Under the pieces are notes generated by a model. It was not told the origin of the DNA, did not search any database, and saw nothing but the letters and a program-made list of their open reading frames with translations. Below are positions 29,860 through 38,003 of a stretch of DNA of 64,000 nt, piece after piece. The stretch comes from Flavobacterium sp. 270. Lineage in GTDB: Bacteria > Bacteroidota > Bacteroidia > Flavobacteriales > Flavobacteriaceae. The translations under genes were made by a program, and so were the position numbers. Each line of letters opens with the position of its first letter. Position 1 is the first letter of the stretch. The stretch is from assembly GCF_004368785.1 (NCBI RefSeq), contig NZ_SODM01000004.1, positions 174,521 to 238,520 of the forward strand. The letters are read 5' to 3'.

Positions 29860-31956
29860 CTACTCTTCTACAACATTAATCTCGGCAATAGAAACCGACT
29901 GGCCTTTGCTCACTGCGGCAGTCGCAACAAAACGTAAATATCTTGCCTGCACTCCTACAAAAAGTTTAACCTGTTCAATCGGATTATGTTTGATGTTTGA
30001 GAATTCGCCTTCCGATTGTTTCGTCCAATTTACATTATCAGAACTGGTGTAAAATTCGTAGTTAGAAATCAGGTTTAAATTGCTTCCAACCTGCTGCGGT
30101 ATATAGGTAAAACCTTTTATTTTAAGTAAAGTTCCCATATCAATAATTACTTCTTGCGGTAATTTATTGGTTTCGCTTCCAAAACCCCAATCTGTATTTG
30201 GATTACCGTCTATAATTCTATCAGCCGATTTTAAATCTCCGCTAGAAATGGAAATAATTTTCCAGTTTTCTTTAGAAATTCCATACTTCGCCGTTTTCAT
30301 CGCGCTATTTATTTTTTCTTTTGAATTTCTGGCAATTGCTTTAATTTCAACCGCTTTATTATATTGAAATGGTTTTGTATATAAAGTACTTTTTTCTGAA
30401 GGTTTATTTCCATTTAAAGTATAGTAAATCTGATTTCCTTCTTCAGACTTCAAAGTAAATAAACCATTTTTATCTCGCTGAATTTCTGGTATACGCACAA
30501 AAGTTGGTGCATTATAAGCCTGAATATTAGATATTACAATACTTGCTTTAGAATCTGTAATATTAATACGAAGTGCCAAAGCTTTTACCCGATCTAATCG
30601 TAAAATTCTTTTATAACCAATCGTAGTTTCGCTGGCAATAGTTTTCCAGTTTCCATCAACTTTGGCTTCAACAGTAAAAGCTTTTACACGCTGTCCTAAT
30701 TTTATATCTTCCTGAAGTAAAACCCTGTCTATATCTGTTGGTTTTGCAAACTCAAAAGTAATAGAAGCTTTAGTAACATTATCGTCTGTTGCCCAATACG
30801 AGTTTTTATTTCCATCGATAACATTCTTTGGAGCAAATTCAATACTTTTTCCTCTTACATTGTCGGCGCTGACTTTTGTTCCTGCTAATAATTCTTTTTT
30901 GAAATCACTTTTAATAGTTGCAACCAATTCTTTAAGCCTTGCCTCATCATTTTCATTTACCAAGCCGCGTCTATCAACTGGAAGATTCAACAATAAAGTA
31001 GCATTACGGCCAATCGATTCATAATAAATATCGACCATTTCGTCAAGCGAACGCACTTTGTCGTCTTCAACCGAATGATAAAACCATCCCGGTCTAATCG
31101 AAACATCCGCTTCTCCCGGAACCCATTTTTCGCCATCTTCATGTCCCGACATAAATTCGGTATAATGTACTTTTCCGGCCAATTCATCTTTCTGGCGCAG
31201 TAACGACCAATTGGTTTTTCCGGCGCGTCCGTCTTCGTTTCCAATCCATCTGGCTTCAGATGGGCCAACTCCCCAAACTAAGGTTTTTGGGGCTAACTTG
31301 TAGATTAATTTATACGTTTCGTCCCAATTATAATACGTAAGCGTGTTGATTTTTCTGGTTTCGTTTGCACCGCCGTAATAACCATCGCCACCGTTTGCAC
31401 CATCAAACCACATTTCGAAAACATCACCATAATTGGTCAATAATTCTTTTAGCTGATTTCTGAAATAGGTAACATATTCTGGTTTTCCATAATCAGCACT
31501 ATTTCTGTCCCAAGGCGAAAGATATAAACCCAATTTTAAATTGTATTCTTTGCAGGCTGCAGCCAACTCTTTGACCACATCTCCTTTCCCATTTTGCCAA
31601 GGCGAATTCTTAACCGAACGTTCTGTATATGCCGACGGCCATAAACAAAAACCATCGTGATGTTTGGCAACCAGAATAATGCCTTTCATTCCGGCTTCTT
31701 TCACTACACGCGCCCACTGACGAACATCTAATTGCGTTGGATTAAATAATTGCGGAGATTCGTCGCCAAAACCCCATTCTTTATTGGTAAAAGTATTTAA
31801 TGAAAAATGCACAAAAGCATAAAATTCCATTTCCTGCCAATCGACTTGCTTTTGAGTCGGAAGCGGTCCAAAAGGTTTTGGCGCATTGGCTAATTCCTGA
31901 CTATTACTACTTGATATTATGCCGAATAGACATAAAGAAAGGAAAATATATTTCAT
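29860..31956 (-). CDS. GH29 alpha-L-fucosidase with two discoidin domains
   Basis: This 698-residue fucosidase has a signal peptide (1-20, SNSQ). The GH29 barrel (about 25-350) has EFYAFVHFSLNTFTNKEWG (44-62), AKHHDGFCLWPS (97-108) and nucleophile Asp185 in EMWFDGANGG. This is the variant usually linked to alpha-1,3/1,4-fucosidases. After it come a discoidin (F5/8C) domain (about 365-480), a small chitobiase-like beta domain (about 490-550, IYYTLNGNKPSEKSTLY) and a second discoidin domain (about 560-698). Its promoter region bears a copy of the shared motif, so it probably belongs to the same regulon though it lies outside the main operon. Its modular make-up differs from the single-domain GH29 at 9035. 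Confidence 0.92.
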   Translation of the reverse strand: MKYIFLSLCLFGIISSSNSQELANAPKPFGPLPTQKQVDWQEMEFYAFVHFSLNTFTNKEWGFGDESPQLFNPTQLDVRQWARVVKEAGMKGIILVAKHHDGFCLWPSAYTERSVKNSPWQNGKGDVVKELAAACKEYNLKLGLYLSPWDRNSADYGKPEYVTYFRNQLKELLTNYGDVFEMWFDGANGGDGYYGGANETRKINTLTYYNWDETYKLIYKLAPKTLVWGVGPSEARWIGNEDGRAGKTNWSLLRQKDELAGKVHYTEFMSGHEDGEKWVPGEADVSIRPGWFYHSVEDDKVRSLDEMVDIYYESIGRNATLLLNLPVDRRGLVNENDEARLKELVATIKSDFKKELLAGTKVSADNVRGKSIEFAPKNVIDGNKNSYWATDDNVTKASITFEFAKPTDIDRVLLQEDIKLGQRVKAFTVEAKVDGNWKTIASETTIGYKRILRLDRVKALALRINITDSKASIVISNIQAYNAPTFVRIPEIQRDKNGLFTLKSEEGNQIYYTLNGNKPSEKSTLYTKPFQYNKAVEIKAIARNSKEKINSAMKTAKYGISKENWKIISISSGDLKSADRIIDGNPNTDWGFGSETNKLPQEVIIDMGTLLKIKGFTYIPQQVGSNLNLISNYEFYTSSDNVNWTKQSEGEFSNIKHNPIEQVKLFVGVQARYLRFVATAAVSKGQSVSIAEINVVEE

Positions 31957-32348
31957 CTGGTTTTGGTTAGGTTTGTTATCCTGAGCGAAGTTGAATAATC
32001 GCTTATAGAGTCTGGAATATAAATTTATGCTAAATGAATATGTTATCGCATAAAATTTCGACCAATGACGATTATAAACGAGTTTTGGTAAAAAATGTAT
32101 ATTGTTATTATATTTTCGTTATTTTACTTACACACATGCTGGCACGGGCGTCTCGCTCGTGAACGCAAGTTATTCTCGTCCTCAAATAAGTTTACATATT
32201 TGTTTCTATTAAAGTAACAAAGAATAAATAAACCTTAACTATTTTAAAATTGACTTTTATTAATTTTATTGCGGGCACGAGCGGGACGCTCGCGCTAGCG
32301 TAAAGCTGGATGAATTAAAAAATTTCATAATCACTTCATTTTTTCAAT
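31957..32348. other. Divergent intergenic region with GC-rich inverted repeat
   Basis: These 392 bp separate the minus-strand GH29 from the plus-strand metalloprotease gene, and no gene is seen. It holds the shared promoter motif at 32050-32069. An inverted repeat of about 20 bp has arms at 32142-32161 (gcacgggcgtctcgctcgtg) and 32276-32295 and stands out as GC-rich in AT-rich surroundings. Confidence 0.6.
32050..32069 (-). promoter_or_regulatory. Shared motif, copy D, upstream of the modular GH29
   Basis: Read on the minus strand this is GTCATTGGTCGAAATTTTAT, about 93 nt before the GH29 start. It is nearly identical to copy A in front of SusC. Confidence 0.55.
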
Positions 32349-32936
32349 ATGAATAAATTAATCTTAATTTTTCTTTTAATATTTTTTTCATGTCAAAAAG
32401 CAAAAGTCGAAAGAAATTCAAAAGTTATTGTAATTCAGCCTTTAGGTAATTTTCAATCTGATGCCGCACAGGAAGTATTAGAGAAAATTAGAGAAATTAA
32501 TCCAAATGTTGTTCTCAGAAAATCTATAGATTTTCCTTTAGGTTCTTATTATAAGCCACGAAATAGATTTCGAGCAGATAGTATTATCAAATATTTAAAA
32601 TCTCAAGTTGGCACAGATTCTGTAATTGTCGGACTTTCGAGTAAAGATATTAGTACCACAAAAAACGGTCATCAATATTGGGGCATTATGGGACTGGGCT
32701 ATCATCCCGGAAGTGCTTGTGTTGTTTCTGATTTTAGATTATCTGATAAAAATAAAAAAGATCAATTCTATAAAGTTGTTTTACATGAATTAGGCCACAC
32801 CGAAGGTTTACCACATTGTAAAACAAAAACCTGTCTCATGCGAGATGCTGAAGGAGGAAATCCAATTGACGAGGAGAAAAACTTCTGTGAAAACTGTACA
32901 TTTTTTTTAAAATCTAAAAATTGGAAGCTGCAATAA
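32349..32936 (+). CDS. Archaemetzincin-like zinc metalloprotease, lipoprotein
   Basis: This 195-residue predicted lipoprotein has a short signal and the lipobox FFSC (Cys15). The C-terminal half carries the archaemetzincin (peptidase family M54) signature: HELGHTEGLPHC with His146, Glu147, His150 and His156. Cys157 and Cys162 follow, then Met164 (the Met-turn equivalent) and a CxxC pair (Cys180, Cys183) 17 residues after Cys162. That spacing is the diagnostic HExxHxxGxxHCx4CxM-x17-CxxC pattern. Family members are mostly cytosolic and have poorly known substrates; membrane anchoring in a bacterium is notable. It stands alone on the plus strand between the two glycan loci and has no evident link to either. 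Confidence 0.88.
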   Translation: MNKLILIFLLIFFSCQKAKVERNSKVIVIQPLGNFQSDAAQEVLEKIREINPNVVLRKSIDFPLGSYYKPRNRFRADSIIKYLKSQVGTDSVIVGLSSKDISTTKNGHQYWGIMGLGYHPGSACVVSDFRLSDKNKKDQFYKVVLHELGHTEGLPHCKTKTCLMRDAEGGNPIDEEKNFCENCTFFLKSKNWKLQ

Positions 32937-33039
32937 TTGCTTTATCTTATAAAAACACAACATTTTACAAATTGGATATAAAAAATAAAACATTGAAATT
33001 CATAATTTTACTTTCTTATTAATTATAAAAAATGACAAA

Positions 33040-33432
33040 ATGGAAACTAAAATGATATGGGGAAATTTGTCTTCAAATAATCTCCAAACAACACGTGAAT
33101 TTTACACCAAACTCGGTTTCAAATTTAATGGAGAACATGATGATGCAGTAAGTTTTGTGTTTGGAGAAAATAAATTCATTATTAATTTCTTTACAAAAGA
33201 AAGATTAAAAGACGAAACCAATGGCGAAATAGGAAATTGGGAAAAGCAAAGTGAAGTGCTATTTTCTCTTTCTGCCAAAGACAAAGAAGAAGTCGATCAA
33301 TGGCGCGAAAAAATATTAGAAGCCGGAGGAACTATTTTCTCTGAACCTCAAAATTATAAAGAAGGCTATACTTTTTGTTTTTCAGATCCTGATGGTCATA
33401 AGTTTAATGTTTTGTATTGGCCGGGAATGTAA
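33040..33432 (+). CDS. VOC (glyoxalase/bleomycin-resistance-like) family protein
   Basis: This 130-residue small cytoplasmic protein has the paired beta-alpha-beta-beta-beta layout of vicinal-oxygen-chelate proteins. It opens MIWGNLSSNNLQTTREFYTKLGF (5-27) and ends FCFSDPDGHKFNVLYWPG (112-129), the usual second-module metal and substrate segment. The substrate is not predictable. Its stop is 2 nt from the stop of the convergent endonuclease V-like gene, so any termination signal must lie inside the coding sequences. Confidence 0.85.
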   Translation: METKMIWGNLSSNNLQTTREFYTKLGFKFNGEHDDAVSFVFGENKFIINFFTKERLKDETNGEIGNWEKQSEVLFSLSAKDKEEVDQWREKILEAGGTIFSEPQNYKEGYTFCFSDPDGHKFNVLYWPGM

Positions 33433-33434
33433 AC

Positions 33435-33938
33435 TCAGATTTCTTTAGTTAATCTATCCAATTCTTTCAATAAAGTCGGAATTCTAAATTCGCCGTGCAT
33501 CATTTCAATCTTTTTTAAAGCGTCTTCAACTTCAAGACCAACGGCAGTAATGTACAGTGGTTTAATACTTTCTCCGCGAATTAATGCCAATTTATCTTTC
33601 TCTATACTGGCAAAATTTGTTTTGGCAACACCAATAATTGGAATTTCTTTATTTAGTTTTTCATACAAGTACGCACCTAAACCAAACTTCTTTTCATCGT
33701 CAAGATATACAAAGCCATCCACCACTATAGCTTCAGTATTTGTTAAATCAATTTTATCCAGCAGACTCAAAATACAAGGTAATTCGCGTCTGTAAAATTC
33801 TCCCGGAATATATTCTTCTACGTTTTCTATTATTTCTGAATGAATTTTGAAGTTTTCATTATCATTCCAATTATCAAATTCTAAACAAATTGTTTTTGCT
33901 TTATTGTCAAAATAATAGGTATCGAAAGCTAGAATCAT
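33435..33938 (-). CDS. Endonuclease V-like protein, divergent
   Basis: This 167-residue protein is shorter than the usual 210-230. Recognisable endonuclease V elements are a beta strand with Asp6 (LAFDTYY), YIPGEFYRRELP (43-54) with Glu52, VVDGF with Asp74, IIGVAKTNF with Lys106, and FRIP (151-154). Typical enzymes have DGxGxxHPRxxG after the third acidic residue and a GH-x-D segment near the end. Here these read VDGFVYLDDEKKFG and GLEVED, so the catalytic His is missing. It could be a divergent nuclease of a Bacteroidota subgroup or a non-catalytic relative. Its role in the repair of deaminated bases is therefore uncertain. Confidence 0.7.
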   Translation of the reverse strand: MILAFDTYYFDNKAKTICLEFDNWNDNENFKIHSEIIENVEEYIPGEFYRRELPCILSLLDKIDLTNTEAIVVDGFVYLDDEKKFGLGAYLYEKLNKEIPIIGVAKTNFASIEKDKLALIRGESIKPLYITAVGLEVEDALKKIEMMHGEFRIPTLLKELDRLTKEI

Positions 33939-33994
33939 TTTTAAATATTATAAATTTTGTGTTTGAACTTTAGACAAATTAACGGCAAAAATAA

Positions 33995-34552
33995 TTACAA
34001 AACACGTTTTAATTTTTCACTCTCGCTGATGGTTTTTTCCAATCTTGATTGACGTGTTTTTTCCTGCTTGGCACTCATAATCCAATGAATCATTACTTTT
34101 TTGTATGAAGGAGCTTGTTTGTCGAAATATTCCCAAGCTGTTTTATTAGATTTGAATTGTTTCAAATAAACTTCATCAAGCGGAACCGGTTCTTTTTCGT
34201 GTGAATAAATTTTCGATTTATTTTCGGTTCTAAAACTGAAAGCTTTTAAACCGGCATCAGTCATTAAACCGGCTTTAGTTAAATCTTCCATTTTTTGGAT
34301 ATTAATAGCACTCCAGATACTTGAAGTTTTTCTGGGTGTAAAACGAATAGTATAACTTTCCTCGTCAATAGATTTACGAACGCCGTCAATCCATCCAAAA
34401 CAAAGCGCTTGATCTACAGATTCTGACCAGCTCATAGAAGGTTTCTTACTATTGACTTTGTAAAACCCTACCAAAAGTTCTTTCTCTTCTTTGTGGTTTT
34501 TCTCCAGCCATTTTCTGAAGTCTTGCTGGTTTGCGAAGAAAGTCGGTTTCAT
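33995..34552 (-). CDS. YdeI/OmpD-associated family protein
   Basis: This 185-residue cytoplasmic protein has the YdeI-like signature: FFANQQDFRKWLEKNHKEEK at the N-terminus, then LVGFYKVNSKKPSMSWSES (27-45), ALCFGWIDGVRKSID (49-63) and YTIRFTPRKTSSIWSAINI (67-85). The C-terminus is basic and helical. Members are sometimes called bacteriocin-protection proteins, but the biochemical role is not known. It is a single gene on the minus strand with an AT-rich spacer before it. Confidence 0.82.
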   Translation of the reverse strand: MKPTFFANQQDFRKWLEKNHKEEKELLVGFYKVNSKKPSMSWSESVDQALCFGWIDGVRKSIDEESYTIRFTPRKTSSIWSAINIQKMEDLTKAGLMTDAGLKAFSFRTENKSKIYSHEKEPVPLDEVYLKQFKSNKTAWEYFDKQAPSYKKVMIHWIMSAKQEKTRQSRLEKTISESEKLKRVL

Positions 34553-34702
34553 TTTTTTTTATAAATATAAAAAGAATCTCGCAAAGTCGCGAAATCGCAA
34601 AGTTTAAAATAAAAAAAATTAAACCATATAAGTTATATAAGTTCAGTTAAGGGAAAATTTAATTCTGTATTTTTATTTTCAAAATCAATTAATCTCACAC
34701 AG

Positions 34703-35317
34703 ATGAAAAAAATATTTCTCTACATTTTAATGATCATAGCTTTTTGTAATTGTCAAAATAAAAAAGAAAAAACAGGCTTATCTTCTGAGGAAATTAAAGA
34801 TATTAACGACATTGTTGAAGCCATTATAATTCAGGATAGTTTAGATGTTTTTTATAAAAGTGAAGATTCTACTGCATTTTGTGCTGAACTTAGGAAACTT
34901 AATATATACATTCCTGAAATGACAAAAGAAGGAAATATCATTCCACCTCCTCCTCAAGATATTTATATTACTCAAATTTTAAGCAATGAAATAGACAGAA
35001 ATACTTTTTTTACATCTAAAGACTCTTTGTATCTTTTAAAACAAAATTCAAATCCTGATAAACTTGAAATCAATAAAGCTTTAAAAAATAAGTTGAATAC
35101 AACTACATTTGCAAAAGCAGTAATAAAACGTAAAAAAGTAGACAATTATGGATTTTACAATATGACTATTCCGATTTTTTCCCTGGATCGACAAAATTCC
35201 TATATACAATTAGAATATCATTGCAGCGGCCTTTGCGGACATGGAAATGCATTCTATTTGAAAAAAAATAAAGGCAAATGGAAAATAGTTCGAAAACGAG
35301 AAACTTGGATTAGTTAA
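34703..35317 (+). CDS. Uncharacterised lipoprotein with Cys-rich C-terminal motif
   Basis: I do not recognise this 204-residue protein. It has a signal and lipobox (IAFCNC, Cys near residue 16). The middle is polar and helical, and the C-terminus reads YHCSGLCGHGNAFYLKKNKG followed by KWKIVRKRETWIS. This C-terminal pattern of two Cys then Gly-rich and KKxxGKWKIV occurs in many Bacteroidota lipoproteins of unknown role. It is expressed alone on the plus strand and converges on the GH2 gene at 35424. The short gap contains an AT-rich inverted repeat. Confidence 0.65.
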   Translation: MKKIFLYILMIIAFCNCQNKKEKTGLSSEEIKDINDIVEAIIIQDSLDVFYKSEDSTAFCAELRKLNIYIPEMTKEGNIIPPPPQDIYITQILSNEIDRNTFFTSKDSLYLLKQNSNPDKLEINKALKNKLNTTTFAKAVIKRKKVDNYGFYNMTIPIFSLDRQNSYIQLEYHCSGLCGHGNAFYLKKNKGKWKIVRKRETWIS

Positions 35318-35324
35318 AAAAAAT

Positions 35325-35392
35325 AAACCATATAAGTTATATAAGTTCAATTAAGCCAAAACTTAAATTATTTATATAAAACTTATATGTTT
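35325..35392. repeat. AT-rich inverted repeat, AACCATATAAGT family
   Basis: The left arm aaaccatataagttatata and the right arm near 35360-35392 are imperfect complements. It sits between convergent stops and could end both transcripts. The same AACCATATAAGT word occurs near 34623, 37892-37959 and 41527. Confidence 0.6.
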
Positions 35393-35423
35393 AAAAATCT
35401 TTGCGCCTTCGCGAGATTAAATT

Positions 35424-37829
35424 TTACTGTACTTTAACTTCAATTGTAGAAGCTTGTAAATTGGCAGTAGTAGCTTTCAACTGAATTTTGTCTTTCTTTC
35501 CATTCGACTGAATAATTGCAATACATTTTCCATTAAACAATTTACAGGAATTCGCTTTAAAAGATTCCAAATTGGCCTGATAACCGTTATCAACGCCAAC
35601 TAATTTTCCTCCGCCAGAAACTTCAAAATTGATCAAATCCATTGCATTTGGAAGCATATTTCCATCTTTGTCAACTAAAGAAACGGTTACGTAAACCAAA
35701 TCGTAAGTATCATTTTTAATGGTTGTTTTATCCGCTTTTAAATCTATTTTAGAAGCTTCTCCAGCCGTGTGAATTTCCTTTTCTAAAACTACTTTTCCAT
35801 TCTTTCTGGAAATCGCTTTTAAAGTTCCCGGTTCGAATTTTACCTTCCATGAAATGTGTAAATCATCATTTTGTTTGGATTTCTTTCCGAGAGATTTTCC
35901 GTTTAAGAAAAGTTCTACTTCATCGGCATTATTATAATACGCCCAAACATCGATTTCCTGATCTTTTTTCCAGTTCCAATGCGGGAAAATATACAGAACG
36001 TCTTTTTTCGACCATTCGCTTTGGTACATATAATACACATCTTTTGGAAGTCCCGCCAAATCGATGATTCCGAAATACGAACTTCTCGCAGGATACGGAT
36101 ACGGATCTGGTTCGCCTATATAATCGAAACCTGTCCAGATAAAAGTACCCGCCATAAAATCCTGTTTCTTGATCGTTTTCCAGTTTTCTTCGTGCGTTGC
36201 GCCCCAATACGATTTCACCTGATCGTAAGCCGAAACGGTCCAATCTGCATTTCCGTCAAACGGAGCGCCAAATTTTGTAGGCCAAGCTTTAATTACATCC
36301 GATTGATCGTAATGTCCACGCGTTTCTAAAGCCGAAACACTCTCTGATGCCAGTATTTTTTGTCCTTTAAATTTCGTTGGAAAATCTTTATAATCTTCGT
36401 GTTTATAATTGAATCCTAAAAGATCTAAAGCACCCGATTGATAAATGAAGTTTTTCTCAATTACATTTTCCGTCAAAGCGGAAGTTACAGGACGAGTTGT
36501 ATCTAAAGATTTTACGATTTTCGCCAATTCTCTTGTAATTGCAATTCCAGTTGAATCAAATTGCTCACGGATTTCGTTACCAATACTCCACATTATAACC
36601 GACGGATGATTTCTGTCTCTTTTGATAAAATCTTCCAAATCCTGTTTGTGCCATGCATCCCAATCTTTGTGGTAATCATTGGTTACTTTTTTCTTTTTCC
36701 AAACATCAAAAGCTTCGTCCTGAACGATAAAACCCATTTCGTCACACAATTGCATCATTTCCAAAGAATGCGGATTATGAGACATTCTAATCGCATTGGC
36801 TCCCATTTCTTTCAATAAAGTCAGCTTTCTTTTAACGGCATGAATATTTTCTACCGAACCCAAAGCGCCATTGTCATGATGCAGACAAACGCCTAATATT
36901 TTGGTCGGAACTCCATTTAAAGAAAATCCTTTTTCAGCATCAAATTTAAAATATCGAATACCAAGCGGAGTTTCGTAATTATCAACGAGTTTAGATTTCT
37001 CGTAAATTTTTGTAACCACTTTATATAAATATGGATTTTCAGTATTCCACAATTTTGGGTTATTTACATTTAAATTATGAATCTTTATTGCAGATTTTTT
37101 ACTGTCAATTTTTTCAATAGTTTCAATTTTAACAACTTCTTTATTCTTAGCATCTAAAATCAAACTTACCAATTTAAATTCTTTCGCAGTATCAGAATCG
37201 TTTTGAATCTCCGTTTCAATCTTAACAGAAGCTTTTTCAGCAGTAATTTCTGGAGTTGTAACAAAAGTTCCCCATTTTGCAATATGTAGTTTTTCGCTCG
37301 CAACTAATCTTACATTTCTGTAAATTCCAGAACCTGTATACCAACGCGAATTTGGCTGCGCATCGTTATCGACTTTTACGGCAATGCTATTTTCCTTTCC
37401 GAAGTTTAAAAATTGTGATAATTCGTAAGCAAAAGAAATATAACCGTTTGGACGCATTCCTAAAGAATGTCCGTTTATAAATACTTCGCTGTTTTTAAAA
37501 ACCCCATCAAATTCAATTGAAACAATTTTGTTTTTCCAATCAGCAGGAACCGTAAAAACTTTACGATACCAGCCTTTTCCAGCAGGCAAAAATCCTTGTG
37601 CCTGTTTGGTTTTATTGTCTTTATCAAAAGCGCCTTCAATACTCCAATCGTGTGGCAATTGAAGCGTTCTCCAATCTGATGCATTGTAATTTGCATTCAC
37701 AGCTTCTGGATAATCTCCTAATTTGAAGTTCCAGTTTTTATTGAAGTCTTCTATAATTCTGGCTTGTTTTTGTGCCATTATTACTGTTGAAAACAAGATT
37801 GCAAGTGTAAGTGTAATTTTCTTAACCAT
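35424..37829 (-). CDS. GH2 beta-glycosidase with DUF4982 domain
   Basis: This roughly 801-residue protein uses the start at 37829 (MVKKITLTLAILFS). An upstream in-frame ATG at 37898 only adds residues from a repeat and destroys the signal peptide (1-20, IMAQ). The GH2 layout is a sugar-binding jelly roll (about 25-180), an immunoglobulin-like domain (about 185-290) and a TIM barrel. The acid/base is Glu419 in WSIGNE and the likely nucleophile is Glu496 in ILASES. A DUF4982-type domain follows (about 600-690, VDVWAYYNNADEVELFLNG), then an invasin- or Big-like tail. It is the last gene of the second glycan cluster. Beta-galactosidase is the usual activity; alpha-L-arabinopyranosidase or beta-glucuronidase are alternatives in pectin loci. 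Confidence 0.9.
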   Translation of the reverse strand: MVKKITLTLAILFSTVIMAQKQARIIEDFNKNWNFKLGDYPEAVNANYNASDWRTLQLPHDWSIEGAFDKDNKTKQAQGFLPAGKGWYRKVFTVPADWKNKIVSIEFDGVFKNSEVFINGHSLGMRPNGYISFAYELSQFLNFGKENSIAVKVDNDAQPNSRWYTGSGIYRNVRLVASEKLHIAKWGTFVTTPEITAEKASVKIETEIQNDSDTAKEFKLVSLILDAKNKEVVKIETIEKIDSKKSAIKIHNLNVNNPKLWNTENPYLYKVVTKIYEKSKLVDNYETPLGIRYFKFDAEKGFSLNGVPTKILGVCLHHDNGALGSVENIHAVKRKLTLLKEMGANAIRMSHNPHSLEMMQLCDEMGFIVQDEAFDVWKKKKVTNDYHKDWDAWHKQDLEDFIKRDRNHPSVIMWSIGNEIREQFDSTGIAITRELAKIVKSLDTTRPVTSALTENVIEKNFIYQSGALDLLGFNYKHEDYKDFPTKFKGQKILASESVSALETRGHYDQSDVIKAWPTKFGAPFDGNADWTVSAYDQVKSYWGATHEENWKTIKKQDFMAGTFIWTGFDYIGEPDPYPYPARSSYFGIIDLAGLPKDVYYMYQSEWSKKDVLYIFPHWNWKKDQEIDVWAYYNNADEVELFLNGKSLGKKSKQNDDLHISWKVKFEPGTLKAISRKNGKVVLEKEIHTAGEASKIDLKADKTTIKNDTYDLVYVTVSLVDKDGNMLPNAMDLINFEVSGGGKLVGVDNGYQANLESFKANSCKLFNGKCIAIIQSNGKKDKIQLKATTANLQASTIEVKVQ

Positions 37830-37844
37830 GTTTTTATTATTTGG

Positions 37845-37990
37845 CTCGCAAAGTCGCAGTCCCGAGGCTTCGGGAGCAAAGTTTTTTTTCTTAACCATAT
37901 AAGTAATATAAGTTCATTTTAGACAAAACTTAAATTTTCTTATATTACTTATATGGTTTAATTTTCTTTGCGACTCTGCGACTTTGCGAG
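37845..37990. repeat. Nested inverted repeats between two GH2 genes
   Basis: The outer perfect 15-bp arms are ctcgcaaagtcgcag (37845-37859) and ctgcgactttgcgag (37976-37990). The inner 21-bp arms (37892-37912 and 37939-37959, aaccatataagtaatataag) are perfect. This is the same AACCATATAAGT family as at 35325. Confidence 0.85.
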
Positions 37991-38003
37991 AGTATTTTTT
38001 TAT

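Noticed and set aside
37830-37898. Upstream 23-codon extension of the 35424 GH2 gene
   Set aside because: It runs through the inverted repeat at 37845-37990 and would mask a normal signal peptide that starts at 37829.
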